Shown in pieces: positions 6,103 through 13,648 of a stretch of 16,052 nucleotides of DNA. The notes below the pieces were generated by a model that saw only the letters and a program-made list of their open reading frames with translations, was not told the origin of the DNA and searched no databases. How positions within the stretch are numbered: position 1 is the first letter of the stretch; each line of letters opens with the position of its first letter. The position numbers and the translations under genes are program-made. Where the stretch lies: the NCBI GenBank assembly GCA_031270785.1, contig JAISWM010000105.1:1-16052 (forward strand), read 5' to 3'. The stretch comes from Oscillospiraceae bacterium. Lineage in GTDB: Bacteria; Bacillota; Clostridia; Oscillospirales; Acutalibacteraceae.

Positions 6103-7398
6103 CTATACTGTATTTGAAAAACGTTTAAATCTCATAGACCTAACATTAATAATTCCCATTGCTCCTTGGTTTTTTGCACCACCATAATTAGGTGCGGAGA
6201 ACAGTGTGAATATGTGGCTATCACCAAAAACATCGTTATAGCCATCTGTTGCCATTTGGTGGGCACGAAAAATACATTTAAAATTATGTGCGCTGAGAAA
6301 GTCATCCACTTGTGAAGGGCCAAAGAATTGTCCACTCTCTCTAGGAGCATTGAATTCAAACTTAGTAACATCATCTTTAGGGTCGCTCCACAATAAATCC
6401 ATTGCCAGTTTATTTCTCCCAAGAGGGGATTCACCACCACGATCAAAACTTACAAGTGGTTTTGATATGCTTTCTATTAAGCGGAAATCGCTCATTATTT
6501 CAGGAGAAATCCCCCCATGTACGCAAAACGTAGAGCCATTAATAACCGCTGCTAATGAAAGATTATTAAACACACTGTTTATCCTATCATATACCTTAGT
6601 CCCAGTAACAGTATCATTTTCTCCAAAATACTGATTCAAGCGTACGTACTGGGTTCCACTAACATCCACGCCATCATACTTTTTTTTACATTCTTCATAA
6701 AACCCACACATTATATTTTGTTGGATATCTTCATGATTTCCGCGTAGCAAAAAAACTTGATCCGGGAACATAACTTTTAGTATAAAAAGCAAAGTGACGA
6801 TTTTAACACCTTGCGGCCCGCCGGGGGCTTCGTCACCTTTGTCAACATAATCCCCAAGAAAAAGAATTTGCGTTCCATTAAGCGCTTCTGCTAAAAAACG
6901 TCTGATAACAAATAAAAGTGCTTCGAAATTACTATGAAGATCGCCAACTACTATAAAATTACCGTCACGTGTTAATAAACTTGGTTCATCTCTAAGCACC
7001 GATTCTACCGCATTACACGCTTGATATACTTCGTCAGCCGGTATCGTATCAAGGCTCTCATATCTATTTAAAATTACTTTAGCCTCGGCAATTCTCTTTG
7101 AAACTGTCTGAATCCGAATCACCGGCGGTGATTTTTCTGGTTCCGGTTCTGGAACTGGCTTTGCTGGATCTGGTCGGGAATGGTAAAGCCCGTGCAATAC
7201 AATACCTGCTGCTGCCGTTAATGTTCCGCCAATAACCCACGGCAATACGCGAGAAAGCCGGGATTCGTCACCTGATTGCGTGCACTGAACCACGTTTCGG
7301 CGGCCGCCACCGGCATATACTGCCGACGTCTGAGGAATCATGCCGATTTGTGAAATTAATGCAGTACTTAATAAAATGGATAATATTTTCTTTTTCAT
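6103..7398 (-). CDS. Eukaryotic-type PPP-family serine/threonine protein phosphatase with N-terminal signal/membrane segments (copy A)
   Basis: A metal-dependent phosphoprotein phosphatase resembling PP1/PP2A/calcineurin. With the ATG at 7398 it has 431 residues. A signal peptide-like stretch (1-29, ending TSAVYA) is followed by a second hydrophobic stretch (about 51-72), a PEPEPEKSPP linker and the catalytic domain. Motifs in order: GDLHS (152-156, usually GDxHG), GDYVDKG (182-188, usually GDxxDRG), LRGNHE, FCVHGGISPE, LLWSDP, RAHQMATDGY and LFSAPNYGG. The SAPNY and RAHQ motifs mark eukaryotic-type PPP enzymes rather than the short lambda-type bacterial ones. All expected metal ligands are present; Arg to Lys in GDxxDRG is unusual. 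A second ATG at 7410 would add MGNS; I prefer 7398 because GGGGA lies before it. The stop codon overlaps a T-family repeat end. A paralogue lies at 15516-16052. Confidence 0.92.
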   Translation of the reverse strand: MKKKILSILLSTALISQIGMIPQTSAVYAGGGRRNVVQCTQSGDESRLSRVLPWVIGGTLTAAAGIVLHGLYHSRPDPAKPVPEPEPEKSPPVIRIQTVSKRIAEAKVILNRYESLDTIPADEVYQACNAVESVLRDEPSLLTRDGNFIVVGDLHSNFEALLFVIRRFLAEALNGTQILFLGDYVDKGDEAPGGPQGVKIVTLLFILKVMFPDQVFLLRGNHEDIQQNIMCGFYEECKKKYDGVDVSGTQYVRLNQYFGENDTVTGTKVYDRINSVFNNLSLAAVINGSTFCVHGGISPEIMSDFRLIESISKPLVSFDRGGESPLGRNKLAMDLLWSDPKDDVTKFEFNAPRESGQFFGPSQVDDFLSAHNFKCIFRAHQMATDGYNDVFGDSHIFTLFSAPNYGGAKNQGAMGIINVRSMRFKRFSNTV

Positions 7399-7446
7399 AC
7401 TATTCCCCATTTTTCTTTATTTTTAATATAACTAACTACATTATTA

Positions 7447-7475
7447 ATTATATCATTAATATTATTTAATGTCAA
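7447..7475 (-). promoter_or_regulatory. Perfect consensus sigma-A promoter for phosphatase A
   Basis: On the minus strand the -35 box is TTGACA (7475-7470) and the -10 box is TATAAT (7452-7447), with a 17-bp spacer. Both hexamers and the spacing match the vegetative sigma-A consensus exactly. Transcription would start near 7440, giving a leader of about 40 bases. No operator-like repeat is obvious beyond the general AT-rich sequence. Confidence 0.85.
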
Positions 7476-7499
7476 TAGCGTTTCACAAAAAAAATTCGC

Positions 7500-7580
7500 T
7501 TCAAAATAGTTGAAATTTTTTCTATCACCCCCCGCCAGGGGCGGGGGAAAAGATATTATCAATTAATTTTGCCCACAACC
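7500..7580. repeat. C-family element upstream of phosphatase A
   Basis: It lacks the outermost left bases (starts TTCAAAATAGTTGAAATTT), has the hairpin CCCCCCGCC-AGG-GGCGGGGG, then AAAAGATATTATCAATTAAT and ends TTGCCCACAACC, the standard C right end. Confidence 0.65.
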
Positions 7581-7598
7581 AAAAATTATTTGAAAGTG

Positions 7599-7666
7599 TA
7601 TAGCTGCTGCGCTTGAAAAAAATCTAAATTTCAGCAATTATCGCCCCGCCGAAAAGGCGGGGCGAT
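7599..7666. repeat. E-family left end followed by an 11-bp GC hairpin
   Basis: It starts TATAGCTGCTGCGCTTG. The hairpin ATCGCCCCGCC-GAAAA-GGCGGGGCGAT (7640-7666) is perfect. The same stem type occurs after the GG-leader peptide gene (1546-1572). No coding sequence is visible. Confidence 0.5.
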
Positions 7667-7670
7667 GGCT

Positions 7671-7797
7671 TATAGTAAAACTTTTAAAACAGTGACATTT
7701 TTGTACTTTCCCCCTGCCCCATGGCGGGGAAAAAACAAAAATGTCACTATACCCTATAGCTACTGCATTTAAACTTTTTTCAAATGTAGCAGCTATA
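7671..7797. repeat. Two nested inverted repeats (14-bp perfect arms; E-type end pair)
   Basis: After a T-type end (TATAGTAAAAC, 7671), AGTGACATTTTTGT (7691-7704) pairs perfectly with ACAAAAATGTCACT (7735-7748) around a GC hairpin CCCCTGCC / GGCGGGG. Next to it, TATAGCTACTGCATTT (7755-7770) pairs with AAATGTAGCAGCTATA (7782-7797), 14 of 16 positions. The second looks like an E element reduced to its ends. Positions 7798-7983 hold only a partial E half (about 7886-7960). Confidence 0.6.
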
Positions 7798-7983
7798 ATT
7801 GCCAAATTTACCCATCTTAAAAACTAGAGATCTGAGCCTTGCGTGTTGAAATTAAAAAAAGTATAATTTATTTATAGTTGATCTTAATAGCTGTCATACT
7901 GGAAAAAAGTAAATTTGTTTGTGTGGCTTTTTCTCGTCGACGACGGAAAGAGTAGTAAAAAATTAAACATTTTTTAATGGCAT

Positions 7984-8088
7984 TATAGCAAAAACCTTTT
8001 CAAGCAGTGGCATTTTTGTTCTTCCCACCACCGAAGGCGGGGAAAAGAAACGTAAATAATACCACGTTTCTAAATGGTTTTTGCTGTA
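7984..8088. mobile_element. T-family MITE-like element upstream of the nucleotidase gene
   Basis: A 105-bp element with inverted ends TATAGCAAAAACC and GGTTTTTGCTGTA, a decayed central GC hairpin (8026-8042) and the internal block AAACGTAAATAATACCACGTTT, itself an inverted repeat. It ends 28 bp before the nucleotidase ATG, so it probably forms part of the promoter or leader of that gene. Confidence 0.65.
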
Positions 8089-8116
8089 GCAATACATTGC
8101 GGATTGGGGATATATT

Positions 8117-10387
8117 ATGCAAAAGATGTCTAACATGTTTAGACTATCACTATGCACAATGAGTTTATTAATATTTTTATTTTATCCATTCTTAATGATT
8201 GCCAAAGAAAATAATAAAATAGTTATATATCATACCAATGATATGCACGGGAATATAAATAGTATATATAAAGACGGAATGCTCACTCAAATAGGTTTGG
8301 ACATAGTAAAAAGCATGAAAGACAGTACACCCAATTCGCTTCTTATAGACGCGGGGGACGCTCTTCAAGGAAGCCCTTTAGGAAAGTATAGCAAAGGATT
8401 AGATATAATAAAATTAATGAATGCGGCAGCATATGATTGCATGGTACTTGGGAATCATGAATTTGATTTTGGAAGTGAAGCGGTTAAAGAGTGCGCAAAA
8501 GCTGCCGATTTCCCTGTAATTTCCGCTAACGTTTATGAAGCTGATGAATTGTTTTTAAAAGATTCATGTATCGGTAACGGAAAAGAGTTTATTCGGGAAA
8601 TACAAGGTATAAAAATAGGGTTTTTCGGTATAACCACTGGTGAAACTACTAAAACCACCATTCCGGAAAATTTAGAAAATATAGAATTTAAAAGTGAACT
8701 TCAAACCACGAAACAAGAAGTGGAAAAATTAAAATCAGAAGGCGCCAATCTGATAATAGGCGTAATGCACGTAGGCGAGACAAGTTCCGGGAATATAATA
8801 ACCAGTAATGAAATAGCAAGAATAGTTCCGGGAATTGACATTATAATAGACGGCCACAGCCACACCAAAGCCACTAAGAAAATAAATGACACGGTGATAT
8901 CTCAAACAGGCGTTAATTCGTCAAATATAGGTAAAATACAAATAGAATTTGATGACCCGCAAAATATATCTATAAGTTCTCAAATATTGTCCGCAGCGGA
9001 AATCGGCAGAGATTTCTCGCCGGATAAATCTATTACCAAGCTATATAACGAGTTATATTCAAATTTTTCCGGTGAATTAGAAAAAGTAATTGGCAGAACT
9101 GAAAATGTTTTATACGGCGGATCATATAACGGAATAAATATCAGCAGACTCACTGAAACGAATTTAGGTGATCTTATTTGCGACGCTATGATGAAAGAAG
9201 GCAAGGAACTTTTAAAGGATACTCCGTATTCAAACCTTCCGATGGTGGCCTTTGAAAACGGCGGCGCTGTTAGGTCTAAAATAGACGCCGGATATATTAA
9301 GATGATAGACGTTTTAAATGTTTTACCGCTTGATAATAGATTATCGGTACAAATTATATCGCCTGATAAACTTTTCAAAATGATTGAAAGAGGAATAGGC
9401 AAGCTAAAAAAGGCAGAAGGAAATAACGGCAAACTTACGGGCCTTTTCGGGGGATTTCCTCAAATATCCGGAATGCGAATAGAGTACGATATTGAAAATA
9501 CGCCGTATAATTATGAAACAGATAAAGAAGGAAACAGAGTAACAAAAATAAGTATATTTGATGAATTGGCAAACAAAGAAGTAAAGGAACTTTCCAGGGA
9601 AGATGACACCTCTGAAATAGTTTTGCTTTGCAATGATTATACGCTTTATGAATTTCCGTCTGTCATGAACGAAGAGATAAAGTATAAGGGCGGATATTTA
9701 TCAGATATACTTTATAAATATATTTTAGAATTAACATTTAAAAACCACGGAAAATTTAACTTGCCCGTAAATTATCAAAGAGTAAAAATAAAAAGAAACA
9801 ACGAACATTTAGAAAATTACAGCGGAAAAGTACTTGTTAAAGACAGTTCCGGTATTTTAAGGTCTCGCATGATAAAAATAAAACTTGACGGAAAAACCAA
9901 TGCGGAAGTATCAACTAATGAAAACGGAATATTGCAAATAGATAATTTGGATTTTGGAGAACACACTATAAAACTCAAATATAAAGATTTATCAGGCGAC
10001 GTTTATTTAAATAATGAATTAGACGTAAACAATGTGCCTATTTGTTTAATAAATAATATGGATTATAATATAACAAATGTTTCAAATATAATAAGCCAAA
10101 TCCCTTACGACGTCACGTTAGAATCTTTTAATATTTTAAAATTTGCAAGAAATTCGTACGATGATTTAAATGATAGCGAAAAATCAAAAGTTATGAATTA
10201 TCATAAATTAATAAAATCAGAAGAAAAATTTTTGCAAATCGACAATCAGCAAATGTTTAGTTCCCGAAAATATAATATTGGAACTGTTTTAAGTGTGTCA
10301 GTGTTAGTTGCTGCTTTGATGTTATATATTATTTATAGAAAAATATATAAGAAAAATTTTAATACGGTCAAAATTAAAAATTTTTGA
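8117..10387 (+). CDS. Surface-anchored 5'-nucleotidase / 2',3'-cyclic-nucleotide phosphodiesterase (UshA family)
   Basis: It probably hydrolyses extracellular nucleotides to nucleosides and phosphate, letting the cell salvage both. The 756-residue product begins with a hydrophobic signal segment (about 8-28). The N-terminal metallophosphoesterase domain has HTNDMHGN (39-46), DAGDALQGS (78-86), GNHEFDFG (112-119), MHVGE and DGHSHT (245-250). The 5'-nucleotidase C-terminal domain has LGDLICDAM, FENGGAVR (379-386), the VLNVLPLDN block and GGFPQISGMR. An Ig-like segment (about 565-640) follows, and a single C-terminal membrane helix (about 723-740) with a basic tail fixes it to the membrane; there is no LPXTG. 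The ATG has GGGGA about seven bases upstream. The substrate range cannot be read from sequence. Confidence 0.93.
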   Translation: MQKMSNMFRLSLCTMSLLIFLFYPFLMIAKENNKIVIYHTNDMHGNINSIYKDGMLTQIGLDIVKSMKDSTPNSLLIDAGDALQGSPLGKYSKGLDIIKLMNAAAYDCMVLGNHEFDFGSEAVKECAKAADFPVISANVYEADELFLKDSCIGNGKEFIREIQGIKIGFFGITTGETTKTTIPENLENIEFKSELQTTKQEVEKLKSEGANLIIGVMHVGETSSGNIITSNEIARIVPGIDIIIDGHSHTKATKKINDTVISQTGVNSSNIGKIQIEFDDPQNISISSQILSAAEIGRDFSPDKSITKLYNELYSNFSGELEKVIGRTENVLYGGSYNGINISRLTETNLGDLICDAMMKEGKELLKDTPYSNLPMVAFENGGAVRSKIDAGYIKMIDVLNVLPLDNRLSVQIISPDKLFKMIERGIGKLKKAEGNNGKLTGLFGGFPQISGMRIEYDIENTPYNYETDKEGNRVTKISIFDELANKEVKELSREDDTSEIVLLCNDYTLYEFPSVMNEEIKYKGGYLSDILYKYILELTFKNHGKFNLPVNYQRVKIKRNNEHLENYSGKVLVKDSSGILRSRMIKIKLDGKTNAEVSTNENGILQIDNLDFGEHTIKLKYKDLSGDVYLNNELDVNNVPICLINNMDYNITNVSNIISQIPYDVTLESFNILKFARNSYDDLNDSEKSKVMNYHKLIKSEEKFLQIDNQQMFSSRKYNIGTVLSVSVLVAALMLYIIYRKIYKKNFNTVKIKNF

Positions 10388-10394
10388 AAATAGA

Positions 10395-10466
10395 CCTGCC
10401 CGTAAATTTTACAGATTGCAATCAAAATCGATGACGGCGTATAAAAATACTTCCCGGGAGATTTTG
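10395..10466 (+). repeat. D-family repeat block
   Basis: It starts CCTGCCCGTAAATTTTACAG, runs through ATTGCAATCAAAATCGATG and ends GGGAGATTTTG, seven bases after the nucleotidase stop. It is the full-length partner of 2374-2445, and like that copy it is joined directly to a C element, here in the other orientation. Confidence 0.6.
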
Positions 10467-10556
10467 GGTCGTGTCCCAAAACAGTTGAAATCCCTTCTTT
10501 TCCCCCCCGCCTATGGCGGGGGGAAAGGATATTATCAACCAATTTGACCCACAACC
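10467..10556. mobile_element. C-family MITE-like element
   Basis: A 90-bp element from GGTCGTGTCCCAAAA to TTTGACCCACAACC with a perfect CCCCCCGCC-TAT-GGCGGGGGG centre and the block GGATATTATCAACCAATT. Very close to the copy at 1166-1254. No target duplication is visible in the flanks. Confidence 0.75.
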
Positions 10557-10684
10557 AATCGACCTTATAGGCCGCGTATTCATTGATTTTTGCGAGCGTG
10601 CTTCCGAAGGGAGCGTGCAAGCCCGCCGTAATGCCCCCCGTATGCCTTGCAGCGGGGATAGGTGAGCGGAAACAAAAATTTTAC
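10557..10684. other. GC-rich island of unknown origin
   Basis: This stretch is clearly richer in G and C than the genes around it. On the minus strand it stays open and reads like protein (ITAGLHAPFGSTLAKI, then NEYAAYKVD), continuing into the C element where it loses sense. No start, ribosome binding site or recognisable domain is present. It may be another remnant of acquired DNA, like the hsdR fragment. I do not recognise it. Confidence 0.3.
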
Positions 10685-10713
10685 TTGCATTTTAGTAAAA
10701 AATTAGGTATAAT
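10685..10713 (+). promoter_or_regulatory. Sigma-A promoter for pcrA
   Basis: The -35 box is TTGCAT (10685-10690), then a 17-bp spacer and a perfect -10 box TATAAT (10708-10713). Transcription should begin near 10720, giving a leader of about 30 bases before the helicase ATG. Confidence 0.75.
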
Positions 10714-10748
10714 AAGACGATGAAAAAAGTTTTTGGAAGGTGTTTAAT

Positions 10749-13163
10749 ATGAAAAAAAATTCTAATTTGAAAGAATTTATTGATCTCAGAAAAAAAATTT
10801 TAGAGCGCAAGTTCTCTAAAATGAATGATAAACAATTGGAAGCGATATTTAAAACAGACGGCCCGCTTATGATTTTAGCCGGTGCGGGGAGCGGGAAGAC
10901 TACCGTAATCGTCAATAGAATATCCTATATGATTAATTACGGTAATGCCTATTATAGTAATGAAAGTAATTTGGAAATTACAGACGATATTCTTAATTTA
11001 CTGAAAAATGCATACGAAAATAATAATAATGACCTTGAGGTAAAAAAATATATTCAATCGGATCCTGTCAAGGCATATAACATTCTCGCTATAACATTTA
11101 CCAATAAAGCCGCCGGTGAGCTGAAAGAAAGGTTGAGTATAGCAGTAGGGCCTGAAAGTCAGAGCGTTTGGTCGTCTACATTCCACTCTATGTGTGCCAG
11201 GATACTAAGAACACATGGGGACAAGATAGGGTATTCAAACAATTTTGCCATATATGATACTGATGATTCTAAGAGGCTTATAAAAGAATGCGGTAAATCT
11301 TTGAAAGTAGATGACAAGCTTTTGCCGTGTAAGTCCATTTTGTATGAAATTTCTAAAGCCAAGAACGAGTTACTGGATGTAAAAGAGTATAAAAATAATG
11401 CTCAAGATGATTTCAGGCTTTTAAAAATTGCCGAAGTTTATGAAATGTACCAAAGAAGGCTTAAAGAAGCGGACGCAATGGATTTTGATGACATGATAGT
11501 TAATACCATTAGGCTGTTTGAAACATGCCCGGATGTTTTAAGATCATATCAAAATAAGTTTAAATATGTGCTTGTGGACGAATATCAAGACACTAATTGT
11601 GCCCAAGACCTTTTAGTTAAAATGCTTTCTTCAGGGTACGATAACCTTTGTGTAGTAGGCGACGATGATCAAAGCATCTATAAATTTAGAGGAGCTACCA
11701 TTAAAAATATAATTGAATTTGAAAAATCTTACCCTTCAGCTAAAATCATAAGGTTGGAACAGAATTATCGTTCAACCAAAAATATTTTGTCTACTGCTAA
11801 TTCAGTTATAAAGAACAATATTAACCGTAAAGGTAAGGCTTTGTGGACTCAAAATGAAGAAGGAGAAAAAATAAGTGTTCACACCGCTTATAGTGAGCAC
11901 GATGAGGCAAATTATATAGCGGATATTATAAAACAAAAAGTTCAAGATGGATATAAATATTCTGATTTTTCGATTTTGTACAGGATGAATTCACAGTCAA
12001 ACGTTATAGAAAAAATTTTTGTAAAATCTGGTATACCCTATAGGATGATAGGGGGTACTAGATTCTATGAAAGAAGAGAAATTAAAGATATGCTTGCATA
12101 TCTTAGTGTAATAAATAACCCAAGTGATGAAATAAGACTCAGAAGAATAATAAATCAGCCCCGAAGGTCTATTGGAGAAAGGACTATAAATCAAGCAATA
12201 GAAATTGCTCAGGCGGAAAATGTAAATCTTTTGGAGATAATAAAAAATTCTGCAAATTATGAAATGCTCCAGAGGGTAACTTCAAAATTGCAATTATTTT
12301 CAAATATTATATTCGACCTTATTAATATGTATAAAAGCGAAAAGGTAGCCCTTCACGAATTATACGAAATGCTGATTGATAAAACGGGGTATATAGATTT
12401 TATCAAGGGGGAAAAAGAAGATTCAAAATCAAGAATCGAAAATATTAAAGAGTTAGCAAGTAACATAATAAAATACGAAAAAGACAATGGGAAAAATGCG
12501 ACTTTATCCGGATTTTTGGAAGAAGTTTCTCTTATGACAGACGTAGATGGTTATGATCAAAAGGCTGATGCTGCTATAATGATGACTATGCACGCCGCTA
12601 AAGGGCTTGAATTTAACAATGTGTTTTTGCCCGGATTTGAAGAAGGAATTTTTCCGGGAATTCAAGCAATTTATGCCGAGGAAGATGTAGAAGAAGAAAG
12701 GCGTTTGGCGTACGTTGGTATAACAAGAGCAAAGAAAAAATTGTATATATTAAATTCAGATAGTCGAATGATATTCGGAAGTACGTCTCATAATAAGCCG
12801 TCGAGGTTTTTATCGGAAATTTCTGAAGATTTAATTGAAAAAACCAAATCAAAAGATTGGAAAAAATTAGAACCAGGGCAGGAAAAACCAAGATCTGCTC
12901 AGGAAATTAGAGTTAAATCCGCAGTTTCCGCCAGGAATTTCGGTCAGGTTGTGGGGGGATTGTATAACTCAAAAAATAATATATCTAATTTTTCATTTAA
13001 CATCGGTGATAATATTAAACATAATGTATTTGGTGCGGGGAAAGTTTTGAATTCCAGAGATATGGGAAATGACCAAGTGCTTGAAGTGCTTTTTAATAAT
13101 GATTTTTATGGGCAGAAAAAAATACTGCGTAATTCCAGTATTATTGAAATGATTAACGTTTAA
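10749..13163 (+). CDS. pcrA: ATP-dependent DNA helicase PcrA (UvrD/Rep superfamily 1A)
   Basis: A 3'-5' helicase used in nucleotide excision repair, removal of RecA filaments, conflict resolution with transcription and rolling-circle plasmid replication. The product has 804 residues. Motifs: Q-motif MNDKQLEAI, Walker A GAGSGKTT (45-52), Ia TFTNKAAGELKER, Ib WSSTFHSM, II VDEYQDT (276-282), III GDDDQSIYKFRGA, IV QNYRSTKNIL, V TMHAAKGLEFNNVFLPG and VI RRLAYVGITRAKK. The C-terminal Tudor-like domain is present (IGDNIKHNVFGAGKV, about 751-767). Between Walker A and Ia there is an insertion of about 40 residues (69-107) rich in Asn and Glu. I chose ATG 10749 because GGAAGG is eight bases before it; the GTG at 10740 overlaps that site. 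Single gene with its own promoter. Confidence 0.96.
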   Translation: MKKNSNLKEFIDLRKKILERKFSKMNDKQLEAIFKTDGPLMILAGAGSGKTTVIVNRISYMINYGNAYYSNESNLEITDDILNLLKNAYENNNNDLEVKKYIQSDPVKAYNILAITFTNKAAGELKERLSIAVGPESQSVWSSTFHSMCARILRTHGDKIGYSNNFAIYDTDDSKRLIKECGKSLKVDDKLLPCKSILYEISKAKNELLDVKEYKNNAQDDFRLLKIAEVYEMYQRRLKEADAMDFDDMIVNTIRLFETCPDVLRSYQNKFKYVLVDEYQDTNCAQDLLVKMLSSGYDNLCVVGDDDQSIYKFRGATIKNIIEFEKSYPSAKIIRLEQNYRSTKNILSTANSVIKNNINRKGKALWTQNEEGEKISVHTAYSEHDEANYIADIIKQKVQDGYKYSDFSILYRMNSQSNVIEKIFVKSGIPYRMIGGTRFYERREIKDMLAYLSVINNPSDEIRLRRIINQPRRSIGERTINQAIEIAQAENVNLLEIIKNSANYEMLQRVTSKLQLFSNIIFDLINMYKSEKVALHELYEMLIDKTGYIDFIKGEKEDSKSRIENIKELASNIIKYEKDNGKNATLSGFLEEVSLMTDVDGYDQKADAAIMMTMHAAKGLEFNNVFLPGFEEGIFPGIQAIYAEEDVEEERRLAYVGITRAKKKLYILNSDSRMIFGSTSHNKPSRFLSEISEDLIEKTKSKDWKKLEPGQEKPRSAQEIRVKSAVSARNFGQVVGGLYNSKNNISNFSFNIGDNIKHNVFGAGKVLNSRDMGNDQVLEVLFNNDFYGQKKILRNSSIIEMINV

Positions 13164-13184
13164 AAAATATAGCTAATGCATATA

Positions 13185-13485
13185 AAAAATGCCTGATTTT
13201 TCTCTTAGCCATCAATGGGGAAGAGCGCGCAAACAAATTTACTTTTTTTTAAGAGTAACAGGCTGCAAATCGCAAAAAATTAGTCTTTTATATCAAAAAT
13301 GCCTAATTTTCTCCCCCTCCATCGGCGGGGAGGAGCACGCAAACAAATTTACTTTTTTTAAGAATAACAGGCTGCAAATTGCAAAACATTAATCTTTTAT
13401 ATCCAAAAATGCCTGATTTTTCTCCCCGCCATCGGCGGGGAGAAACACGCAAATAATGCCGTGTTTCTAAATGATTTTTGCTGTA
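13185..13485 (+). repeat. 110-bp tandem repeat, two full copies and a partial third
   Basis: Units begin at 13185, 13295 and 13405 with AAAAATGCCT. Each carries a GC hairpin (best in the third: TCTCCCCGCC-ATC-GGCGGGGAGA, 13421-13443), then ACGCAAACAAATTTACTTT, an AACAGGCTGCAAAT block and a CTTTTATATC end. The third unit switches after its hairpin to the T-family block ATAATGCCGTGTTTC and ends TTTTTGCTGTA. It starts about 20 bp after the pcrA stop codon. The last 160 bases before the next gene (13486-13648) match none of the repeats; they hold an inverted TTAAGCC (13519-13525) / GGCTTAA (13573-13579) followed by TGCGGTTTTTTATTT, which may be a terminator or attenuator. Confidence 0.75.
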
Positions 13486-13648
13486 TTACAGGAAATTTTT
13501 TTATATGGCAAAATTTGGTTAAGCCGCTTTAAATTAAGCTGAACTTTAAACTTAGTTCGCTTCGCTCACATTGGCTTAAGCGCGGCGGGCTGCGGTTTTT
13601 TATTTACCGCCCCAAAGGATAATTTCATCTTAACAAGGGAGATTATAA

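Noticed and set aside
10333..10620. Minus-strand 95-codon frame
   Set aside because: It runs through D and C elements; only the GC-rich part is noted separately as an unknown island.
10720..10752. Ten-codon leader peptide (MKKVFGRCLI) overlapping the pcrA start as ATGA
   Set aside because: It has no ribosome binding site and starts at the predicted transcription start; probably chance, although the overlap is neat.
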